Assembly: GCA_000469685.2 (NCBI GenBank)
Contig: LS997563.1
Location: forward strand, 46,827,250 to 46,891,249
DNA: 64,000 nucleotides
DNA from: Haemonchus contortus
Taxonomy: Eukaryota > Nematoda > Chromadorea > Rhabditida > Trichostrongylidae
Direction of reading: 5' to 3'
Part shown: one piece after another, positions 41,010 through 52,800 of the stretch
How positions within the stretch are numbered: position 1 is the first letter of the stretch
Layout of the letters: each line of letters opens with the position of its first letter
Translations under genes and position numbers: made by a program
The notes under the pieces: generated by a model
Told to the model about the DNA's origin: nothing
Databases searched by the model: none
What the model saw: only the letters and a program-made list of their open reading frames with translations

Positions 41010-43883
41010 AGGAGAGGCTCCAGGGTGCAAGGAGGATAATGGATGGGTTGCGAGCTGCTAGCTGCCTCCGGGCGGCTAAGTCCACCAGCAGCTCGAGGAG
41101 TATACGACTTGGAAGCCTCAGGAATAGTGAGGGAAGCCTGAGCTGCAGGGACGCACGATCCGTATGTGACATATGTCCACGGAAACCGTGCTCGTCTCCT
41201 TCCCCGAAGGCAGTGGGTGCCGACGTGTCCCAATGGCACAGGAGCTTGCCCGCAGGTTTCCTTCCGCAACTGATTTTGTACGAAGATAAATTTAATAGTC
41301 TTTTGTGTTCCTTTCTCTTGACAACAGTAATATCGGGTAAGTATAATATCTTTAACATCACATTCTCGACGGTTTTTCGCAGTATTCATAAACAACAGTT
41401 TATTTTCGAAGATATATGTATATAACTAGCACGCACGACTGGGGCGGAGGTAGGAGATTCGCAGTAGCAGGGGAAGAAGGCAACGGGTGGCACTTCAACC
41501 TTGTTGCAGTACCCTCGACACGCAGATTCTCGCTTCCATCGCGATTAGAGGTGTTTTGATAAAACCGCATGAACGCGTGACCAGGCGATAGCATCAGCCC
41601 CCTCCACAAGACCCCTCTATTTCGCGACAAGCTCTGTAGCGCGGGCTCATTCCCGTCCTCTCGGCAGCTAACCAATGGCAGACAGCAATGCTACTGTCAA
41701 ATGCACATGAAAATAAAGTAGCTAGTTCAGCGCAATCAAATCGCTCGTTAATTCCATCTTTCACTTTAATTCGATTGAATCTTTATCAGAGAAGGCACGT
41801 ATAAGGTAAGAACAGTACAGTGAACGCAGAACACACAAATAACAACATCTGACACCGGCTTGTTGAACGATTTGGGAATTCGCACCATATCACTTCAGTC
41901 TCACAGGTCAGGAAACAATCTATTCTAGTGGCGCTATATTGATGGAAACATAAGCAACGCTTCTGAGCGCACATGCATGAGCTAATTCTTCTGAGCCATG
42001 GACGAATAAGCGGTATAGGCGCTCAGAGACCCGCCACTTCCATCGGCATCAATAAACGGCCACAAATACTTGTTCGAAGTAAACTGTACGAAGTAACGGG
42101 TTCTATATACAATGTAAAAAACAGTGAATCCATGTTAACAATTAAACGGATATGCTACTATCAAGTGAATTCTCAACAAGTGAGCGTTTCTATAGAAATT
42201 TGTCTATTTTCCTATTAATATCTCTCGTTTCCATGTAAAAATCTTCCCCCTTAATGAGTTACTCATGAGCAGCGAAAGCTCCCTGATGAAAGTATCTGCT
42301 ATCATAAATCGGCCTTCCAAAAGAAATACTAGAGAGTGACGCAGTAAATCTAAGCTTATGTTAAACGACATGTCATAATATTCTCGGGCACGCGGTGGAC
42401 GTGCTGTCGTCCGGACGAGATCCACCCGAAACTCGTACACATCGCGTCCGCATATTGGCGCTCGTAGCTAGACGCCGCAAATCTCGTTATACGTGGAGAT
42501 ATTCATGTAACGTCCACAGCAGCTAAAAAAGACCTTCATGTACTCCATGTAATGTCCACGACAGATATACAAGGTCAAAACTGTCCAGACAGTTTTTACC
42601 TTGTATACGCTTCGTCCTCATATTCAGTCATTCACTATGCATCTGATTCATTGCTGCAGGATAACGCGGCCAGTAAAAACAGGGAGAGAACTTTATAATT
42701 ATGTTCAGGGTTTTTATTTATGCAGAAGTCATTGTTTGTTGATAATATCCCTGTCAGGTGTAAGTAATGGGAGGTATAGAAGAAATGATTTAGATCAGCG
42801 ACTGGCAGCTTTTTTAGCGTCTTGGAATCGCAGAATGGGGAGGTGGCATAGTATGACCCTGCACCTCATCACGGAACCTATCTGAGCAAGGGTGAACTAG
42901 GTAATTACTCACTTGCTCATCTGTTCTGAAAGGCAATTATTTGAAACTTCAGTTTCTACTATCTTGACCAAGCATTTGGAACCGAGAAAGAGTAGGGGGT
43001 GGGAGAGATGGTTTAGGAGATGTCACTTCCATTGCTAGGGAGGCGGTCGTTTGGCGCGGCCCCTCTCATCGCTCCCCTATTCGAGGCGGTTTCTGACTTG
43101 GGAACTCATTCAGGCGATTCACTTTTCTGACCATGCAGCTCGGCCAAAACACTTCTCATCCAGCTGATAAACGCCTGGCCGATGACCCCGCTAATAATAG
43201 ACACCGAATTACGGACCTACTTGTAATCTGTCCATTTGCATCGATTAACATGGTCAGAAGCTTGAATCACCTGGACGAGTTATTCAGCTCACAAGCCGCG
43301 TCGAATGGGCGGCGCGATTGGAGGAGCCGCACCAAACAACATACATTCCCATTGCGATGAAAATATGTTATGGAGCGCTGTGACCTTACTTGCCAACGCA
43401 GCCGCCCTTTGAGGCTTTAACGTTCTGCGTTCCAGTGGGGTGGCAATATTCGGTTTTACTGATCCCGTACCCTTCGATCAGAACTGCAGTATCCTCGCTA
43501 CCCGACAGCCACCTGGACGAGACCACCTGTCTACGGACGTTACACAGGGCCACTATAAAACGAGCCAGATACCGGCAACTTAGCCTCCATTCATTTCGTG
43601 CGTCTAGCACTGTGTGGAGCGCCCATCGCATCGGCTCTGGCCGACTTGTCCTAGCCTCCCCTCGATCCCATCTTATGTAACGTAATACATATCTAGTAAA
43701 GTATGTATCACACCTGTTGTCACCCCACACATGAACTCTCGCCCCGCTATGCTATCAGTTATAGGAGTCATGAACCTATAGTTTGATAGAACGCAGCTGA
43801 AATGGTAGGATCACGAGTCAGGCCGCTTGAAAGCACTGCATGCGTATTGGGAAACGCGTGGCGGTGAAACTATTTATATGAAC
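41010..43883. other. Intergenic region without a recognised gene
   Basis: It lies downstream of the transporter's stop codon. Overlapping ORFs of 100-190 codons near 40.8-41.4 kb run across the foldback arm on both strands and show no family resemblance. A short hairpin at 42,566-42,607 is listed separately. Nothing else could be assigned. Confidence 0.45.
42566..42607. repeat. Hairpin with 19-bp stem and 4-nt loop
   Basis: TATACAAGGTCAAAACTGT pairs with ACAGTTTTTACCTTGTATA around a CCAG loop with one mismatch. Flanks are not complementary, so it is not the tip of a larger foldback. The role is unknown. Confidence 0.55.
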
Positions 43884-46800
43884 TTACTGCTGTATGATTT
43901 TGAATGAGGTGCTGTAGTTGTCAGCAGTGAATGCACGCACGTAACATGGAGCCGAGAACTCGGCTTTCGCTATTTTCTCAAGTCCTTGCATTGTTCCAAG
44001 AACACCGCCGATGACTGCGACAACTGTAACAAGACTTTTCTGAGCTCACTGTTCTCAGTTCTTGCTAATTGATATTCTACTAGATGTGATAAAAACTCGG
44101 GAACGAGATAGGTAAAATCAGGTGGATCGGGTGATAGCGAAATACTTGCAATGGCAGTGAAATAAATTTACATGATCATGCTACTTATTGTTTAGATGAA
44201 CCTTTCTTCTATCCCCAAATGATACTAGAGATAGCCTTTCTGCATGAACAAAGCGAGAAGCTCGTTCAACGGGGCTTCCTTAAGTAAGAAAACAGAGCAC
44301 CTTCTGCCTAGAATTTTTTCTGAGGATTCTAACCAGGTCGCCCGGTTGGTGCCAGACTCTCGCCTTTCTATAGAAATTGGCCCGTCGTCTGCATCTCATT
44401 CAATTTCGACGCTCTGGCCGGCAGATCAAAAGTTATAGATTTGCGGCCAAATGCACATACACAACTCACCACACACATAAACACATACACACATACACAC
44501 GTACACATACATACATACACACGCACACACAATTAGCGCGTTACACATATACATATGTATGTATCAGTTGGGCTACGCATGCTAACGCGTGCATTACGTG
44601 TCCATAGCCACTTCTTTGCGACCTTACTCCAGAAAAAACAGAAGCAGTTTCCATGCACGACACTGCCTCATCCGAAATTCCTCTTAAGAACATATGTTAC
44701 TTGGATATTACTCAGCAGAAGTTACTCCTCTGAGGTTGCTTAAAGGCACGGTTCACGATAAAAAAAAGGTTACTGAGTTCTTCCTTTGGGAATATTCAGC
44801 GCCCCCCATGGGTGGTAGAAGGGTCCCTCTCGCTCCCACAATCTCGGCGCTTAGGGCATAGTGGAAGCCCCGTTGCTGCCGTAGTTCACTTTCCCGCTCC
44901 TCGATCGGTGTCACGTTAGACGAGTGTCGAGACAATAAAGATTGCTATTATTCGTTCTAAGACCCACGCACAATCAGCTTATCGCCGAGTGATGAGGCGA
45001 TGTTTCCTCCCATTCTTTTTCCCTCTATTTTTCTTTTTGCTGCCGCGATCCCTTATTCAATTTCCTACTCCTAGAGACTGAAAAGGTGACTACTTTTGCT
45101 GTTACTAAGGTTTTTTTGTTTATTTATGCTTATAAGTGAACGAATTTTTGCTTACCATTGTCTGTTATTCGCACCAGGACCCACACGCGCGCAGTGAAAC
45201 ACACTGTTTAGCTCGTCCGGACGCCCCACTCTTCTTCATTTTTCTGGTTTCATTCTCGTCCAGCCCCCTTTTTAACGGTTTTTCGAAACCTTTTTTTCAC
45301 TTGAGAAACACCGACGCACGCAGTTTTTTCACCTCAGTCGCACTAGTTTCGATCTTGTCTTCCATTTTTCATCATAATCTGGATTACCCAAAATTATCGT
45401 GAACTGTGCCTTTAACCTCCGAGGTCGAGGAACCCGAGAGGTTAAGCAACCTCAGATGCTTGAAATCACAACAGGTGAGAACGAAAGATACGAGAAGGTT
45501 CAGCAAGCTGAGAAGCTCAACAACAGAACAGATGAGTACGAAGATTTCGAGGTGGTTCAGTAACCTAAATCAGCAGAGGTCGAGTCGAAAAATCTCACAG
45601 GATACTGAACCTCAGAGTACTAACTAAGAGCTGATCGACAACGAAGTTCCAAAAAAAATGTAAAAAATTATAAACCTACTCAGCATGAACACATTGATGA
45701 TGAGCTTCGTCTTGTCAGTGCGACGGATCACGCTGGAAATGGTATTTCAGTTGGCGATCACTGGAATTTTCAGAGCTTGGAAATCAGGAACCCCTCACTT
45801 CATCAACGTTGGAGTGTGTCCTTTTCTCCATTCATCTTCAGTTGCCGCCTCACTATAGAGGTAGAAGAGCGATGGCAGCACTGCACATCCAACGGGAATC
45901 GTGGATGCTCCAACCTGAGAACAAAAGGTAGGGGCTAGAAATCGTGTGACTATAGATCACCAAATTCTTACCAGATTCATTACCGGCGAAAAATCAGGTA
46001 CGGATAGACCGACGAAGAGTACCAAAAGAAGAACGGTTGTTCGCGTGACAACTCGGCCAGTTCCGAAGCCTGAATCCATAGAACTGCAATTTACGCTAAC
46101 GCCTTGAAGCCAAAAGTTAACAAATATCTTTTACACAAAGATTGAAGTAGTTGTTTGAAATTCAATAGTTAGGTCTGTAATAATCATTCATGCGAAGAGA
46201 ATTATTCCAATTATGAATATTAATACCAAGAACGATTTCCGTCATAATGAAAAACAACAGATTGGTTAATTGATTCAAGACCCACTGTGCGAGATCTTCA
46301 GGTAATGTTCGACTTCCTGATTAAGCGGATTGATAACAATAACGAGAGTCATTATACAGTGCACAGCGATCATGAGATTAGCTCCAAGCTGAAAAACCAA
46401 AAAAAAAATCTGAAAACCGATTAGTGATCTGTGTTGTGGGGATGGGTATTTGAACTTTTTTTTTTCAGAAAACTTCCTTATAGCTTTAGAGAAAATGAGA
46501 AGTTTCGAGAAAACGTTACCTCTCTATACTGCGCTGACATAAAAGAATTCCCAATCCTGAATGCATTATTAGCAAGGATTTGAAACAATATTGATATCTT
46601 TTGTTTTCTTTTTGAGGAAACGGAAAAATCATAAATAACTACACTCTAATATCACGACGCTAAAAAAGATTCCATCAACTCTCCTCGAAGTCATCGAATC
46701 CTTATGTGAAATTTATCTTTCATTACTATGTTATTGTTAGAGTTGCTCGATTGGTACTGGCGAATTAACATTTCACTGTTACCTGTAGATAGCCGGTTTG

Positions 46801-49800
46801 AATGGAGTAGATCACTGAACTTTCCAAAGAGGAACCATACACAACGTATCCCATGACGGAAAGCGGCATATAGAGCAGGACGACCACTGAAAATGAGGGT
46901 TTCTCAAAAGTAAAAAGGGACTCGATTCCGAATTCTCGTTTTACAATTAGCATGAGGAGAGGTGTGCAGACCTGAGGAGAGCGCATGAGTTAGCATCAAG
47001 TAACAAATCTTGAAGTTCACAAGTGTTGTAGTTGGGAAGAGCAGCCTTTGTGCAACCCCAAAACGATCTCATTCATGTAACTATTCCCTTTCATATCGAA
47101 CAAAGGTAGCTATCTGTTACTAGGTGCAATGCGGAGACTGATCGGAAGGTGGACAATGACAGGCACAGCGAAGTGAGTAGTCTTCACGGAGGAGCCTGGT
47201 GACTACTCCTGATTGCGCCACCTCGTCCAGAAGGACAAAATATTGAATTGCTTGTCCTGGCACTGCAGCTTATTAAACGAAAAAATTGAACGAAAAGAAA
47301 TACGCATCCGAACAGATACCATGTTGGGTCCATGAACTCTCAGCGGTTAAGACACAGATCAAAAGCTCTGAGCCATGATTAGGATCTTGAAGGACGACTA
47401 CATCATCTGATACCACTGCTAACGAAACAGGACAGGCTTCAGTGCATCTGCCCCCATCCCTCTCCTTCCCTCCATCTAGACATGGCGTTCAAAAAAAATC
47501 AATTTCGAACCTTTATCCTTCCCGGGATGCGCCACACATTTTACACAATGAGGGTACAGAAATGGAACTTTTCTTTTCCCTGCTTCCCTCCTTCCCCCCT
47601 CTCCCCTCCCCCCTCCCACCCTCCCCATGAGCTGACGTCCACACCAACCTACATTTTTCACTGTCACCCTAAGCTGATGGGGCTGATGGGGTTCTTGTCC
47701 GATTATGGAAAACGTTGATCTCGTACACTGTATCAGGATGCTAAATTATTCTTTCGTAGTAACTTGAGAAGAAGAAAGAAATCAAAGACCTACAGAAAAA
47801 TCCGACAGCGACACTCTTGGTGAACTCATGAGGGTTTTTCATGTCGTGCTGAATTGTGGGGAACACATAGTGACCAGAGAAGGCGAACAGGAAGATCCCT
47901 AAAAACGAGGAATGACCTCATGAAAACATAAAAACAATATTCATAGAAATTGAAGAGAAGAGGATAATTTGATGAAGAAAACTTCCAACTCGCCCAGCGA
48001 CAAAATAATAGAGCCAGACGTTTGTTCTGGGTAAGCCACTTCCGGGAAGCACGCTACTGAATCGATTCCTATACCTATAAGAATTGACAGCACGGCAATC
48101 ACAGTAGTGGCCATGGCGATCACTACTACACCCCTGAAAAAATGATGAAAAATCATCTTATACCACAGTGATTAATCGCTGGCAGTTTACAGCTCAAGAG
48201 ATTGTATTTCACGACGCTCTGCTGCATGTGAAAGCGGTTCAATATACCAATCACGTTTCACTGAATGAAGCGAGGTAACCTAAGGTTGACGAGCAGAGCC
48301 TTTGGAAATCAAGTATCTATTGAACACCTGGCTAAAGAAGTGGACTAACAAAAACTCAGAGCACAGCAAAAGGGGTTTGAGGGCCTGCAAAAGTAACATG
48401 AGCCGAGAAATGATGTGTTGCAAGTTGTTCCCAGCTACATGGCCAAGAAATGCTGGCCAGAGACAATGGCAAACATAGGTCAAACTCACCAAAATTCACC
48501 AGGACTCCTCAAAAACGTGAAGGGAAGTATAACAACAGCGAGAATAACAATCACCTGAAAATCGTTACATTTGGAGATCAAAAATATGGTTTCGGCGCTC
48601 ACTTGTTATAGCTAGTTTCATGATGACCGGTTGGATCACACGACCTTTCCTCTTTACTTCAACAAGGTGAAATTTTTCGGCGACCAGGAACTCATTTGTT
48701 TTAGGAGTAATGAATGACACAGTTCTACCATACAATTTTTGAAGGGGAATGTTCGGAATAACGTGAACGTTGCAAACTTGACATAGAACCATGAAGAAGG
48801 GGTTCTGGGTATAACTAAGAGAGCATTGCACTTTGTTAGATATGTGATGAAGCATACGCTAATTATTATAAAACCTCGATCTTTTGCTCTCGATCTTAAT
48901 AGTAACTACACACTCAGCATTTGATTCTTCCCTTCATAGTTATTACTGGGGCTGGGCTACATACCTTGTAACAGAGTAACCAAATTGTCAACTGAAAATT
49001 TGAATTTTACTTGCTGACATCATCAGCAGATGAGATATAAAGCGCACAGAAGTATCGACAGTACGTCGTAAATACGAAAGCGCATGTTGGCTTTTCAAGC
49101 TAGGCATAAGTAGCTAGAGCATTTGGAGATAGTCGTTTCTCAGATTTTTCTGAAAGTTCTTAGATTATGGACAGCCATACAGATTGGGCGATAGTCGCCA
49201 ATATGGCCTGATCTTCCTTTTTATCCAACAACACATCTTACTAGTTTCCCGCGACGCGGATACTTTGCATTCCTGCAGGTACCGCGTGATGAGCTTAGCC
49301 AGAGTTCCGACGATAATTGAGGAAGGCTCATCAGATGCTCTATTTGATACTATCGGAACTGAGCGCTCTACAATTCTACATCACGGTATGTTCAATTCAG
49401 GGAGGGAGGGAGTTCAGGATGGAGTACAGAAAGAACTGAAAGAGCGACATGGCCCCTCGCCTCAGATGGCAGGAAGCCAATTAAAGGTGTCCTAGTGATC
49501 CAAATAGGTGTTGAGGTGATCCAAGCAGAATTCTCAGATGACCTTCTATTCTCAGCCTTCTCTATTGCACTTTGGTAAGCAGTATCCGCTCTGCCAGGAC
49601 CACCAGAAGAGGTCGTCTCGGTTTTGCTATTGGCGGAGCTCCTGTGCACTTTGCAGATGCTTTCCCTGGTCTCCACGCTCTCGACCAGTACTGCTGCTCT
49701 TTTCTCTTTCATATCTTCTTTTGCCGCTTCTCTGCACAGCTTCGCAGGTTCGCACGTTTGCTGGCTGGTGACTGCCCGTAGCTCGTGCGGTTTCATGCTA

Positions 49801-52800
49801 TCAAGTCGAGAGTCTTCGAAGAGAGACTTCTTTCGTATACTCGAAGATTTCCTGCTTTCCTAGCACTATCGTGAAGGTTCTCGGTCATATTGCTCATCGA
49901 CGTTGTTAATAACGGGATCTTCCCAGAAATTCGCAAGGAACGAAGTGGTCCCAGATGATGACGAGCCTGGAGGGCTCGTTTCCTGAACTTCGCAGTCCTA
50001 TCTAGGCATTAAAGAAGCTCTAGCGCCGAGCAGACAAGGATTTGATCCTGTCCAGAACTCGGAATGACAGCAACATCAGCCAGACAAGCTTTCGACCGAA
50101 AATGACCTGATCTACCAAGTCGTTTCCAAGTCCATCGCTAATGACAGTACAAAATGGGCATGCGTGCTATAACTACCTTTTTATCCTGCTCATGAAACTG
50201 ACACCTAAGAGCGGTGGTAGCCGCTGACCCATAACAAGTCTTCGTTTTTGGAATAAATACTACCCGCTCCATTCGAAAATATTACAGTGAAGGCATTCCT
50301 CGACTAGAGCCATAATGTGAACCTTGCTCAATCCGAACGTCACAATTTCTATTTCATGCTCGTCCAGCATTTCGGAGACTGCTTGGAGAGCTTCGTTGCT
50401 GTTGAGGTTCGTATAAAGCGGACTTACATCAAACGACTCTACTACGCAGTCTTCTTGAAGCCTACGTGAACGCAGGCGATAAAGAAATTCATTGGCGTTG
50501 GGCAGATTTGAGGGTACGTACCGGGGTAGTTGACTAACGACTTTGTTGAGGAACCAGGAGATACGGTCCGCTGGTCCTCCTTCACAGCTGATAATGGGCC
50601 TAATTTTGTAATCGCTAGCACTGAACGACAATTCGTCTCCGTTGGACAACCTACAGTTCTTAATCAGGCTATAGAACACCGGGCACGAAGGTGTATCCAA
50701 CTTCAATCTCCAAATAATCTAATTTTGCAATTTTTCCGATTGATACCCACAAGCGTTCGGCTTGTGACATTGAGAAACGCCTTTTCCGTGGATTGACCAT
50801 CTACAGAGGTATCATCAAGGTGGAGCTCCATGATTCCACGATCTCAAGAACGGGGTAGAACCTCTCTGGGAGTGACAAAGGAGGGTAGAACTCTCCCTTG
50901 TCACTCATGGAAAGCGGATTTCACCATCTGTTACGCGTCTTTGTACCTCTCGCAATCCATCCCACTGTTCGTTCCTCATGTTTGGGAACCTTTTGCGCTC
51001 ATGTCTTTTGGAAATTTCAAGCACTACTGATGAAAGTATTCGAAATTTTGTTTTGTATGGGTGAAGGTCTGATTCTTTACAGAAAGATCATGGGAACAAC
51101 GTAGGCGCTAGTATAGATTCTGCGCTAGTGCGTTGAGGCACTTCGCGCAGTCCTTCACAGCTGGTCTCTCAAACGATGAAGCCTTGTTACCACCTGACGA
51201 TACGTGGAAGGTCCACCTCCTAGGGCAATTGAAAACGATGACCCAAGGCTCAGAAAATCCAGAGCTTTCTCCGATACTAATGCGCCGCCAATAACGTAAC
51301 TCGTGCGTGAAGTTGCGAATTGTTCACTTGTTGAGTGGTCCTGGCTCCGTTGCGGTGGTTCGTAGAAAAGCTGCCCTCATTTCTGGAAGCATTACCATGT
51401 TGCTCGTTCCTCAGGGTGTTGTACTTAGCGCATAGGGTTGCGTTTCCCTCAAATCGAGCAGAGTCACAGACCTCCTTCGAAACACGCTCAATCACTTTTC
51501 AACAACGATCTGACAGTAGCCGTCTACATGATTCCACTTTCGCTTTTCATTTCAATAAGATGGAATACAATATGTACTGCTTCTGTTTAACAGCTACGCC
51601 TAGAATATTACGGTAGATATTTACAATATTAGGATGACGAGGGAAGTTCCGCACAAAGGCTGGCTTCCTCATCGAACACGCAGATAAAGATCTTAGGTGG
51701 AAGATATTATGTAGAGTTGGAAAACAGCTCACAGAACATCTAACTTCACGCAAAGGCTGCTCACCGTGAAGCTGTGAATAGTGCAGTAGTTCGTGCGAGG
51801 GTTGCCTTCAATATTTCGGGATTGAGCAACCCTAATGTTGCGATCTGGCATGACAACTCTATCGTAAATTTTGACATTCTTGAGGTTATGCGTACCCGGA
51901 ACGTTTTGACATATGAGCGCTCTTTGTGTTGTTTACACTAATTTGAAAAATTCAGTCAGGCTCATGGCACCCCCCCCCCCCTTAGGCCAAACCTCCTTAC
52001 CCCTTACCCTCCGCTTTGGTGCTGTGCTTATCAATGGTGTGGTGAATTCGACCGAGGTCTTCTAGACGAACTTTGTGGAGGTCTCCAAAATCATTTGTTG
52101 TTCCCATGCTGTACGCAAACTAATATTGCAAATCGTCATGTGACCTATCGTGAGATGAGGACAACCTCAGACATTGAAGGGTCCAGCATACATTCAATAT
52201 TGCAGGGACACTTGACTGTAAAAAAAATCTGTTCGCGTTGGATCCCACAAAATTTGTCAATCCCTCAAAAAAAGCTCGTGTCGATTGGTCCAACAAAATG
52301 CTCAACCGTACCGCTAGAACAAGCAGAACAGTCAATTCTGAGTGGTATACAACCATTTGTTTGAAAGTTACCTTCCAAAAATCAGAAAAACCAACAGCCG
52401 AAGATGATCACTCTTCACCACGACAATGCGAGCTCCCACACATCGGCTCGAACAACTGCATTTTTGAGCACCTCAAGACAACAATTTGATGTGTCATCAA
52501 TCATATGGTCCCCGGGTGGCTTCTTCTTATCTCGTACGTAAAAAATAAAATGAGAGGTCGACGTTTTTCGACACCTGAAGATGCCGTTGATGCGCTCAGA
52601 ATGCATGTTTTATAGTTACCTCAATCAGAGCGGCAAAAGTGCTTCGATAATTGTTCAAACGCGTGCAAAAGTGTATAGATAGAAAACTAGGAAGAAAACT
52701 ATAATTCAAGGGTTCATTTGCAAACCATACAATTCATATAAAACATTTAAGGAGGAGGAAGTTCGATTTCCAGTCATGAAAAATTCTCATCGTGGAGCAT

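Noticed and set aside
40800..41425. Overlapping ORFs of 158-186 codons on both strands
   Set aside because: They cross the foldback boundary and its target duplication, have no family resemblance, and both strands are open, which points to composition rather than coding.
49392..49863. Plus-strand ORFs with hydrophobic Ser/Leu stretches
   Set aside because: Antisense of the RTE linker fragment.
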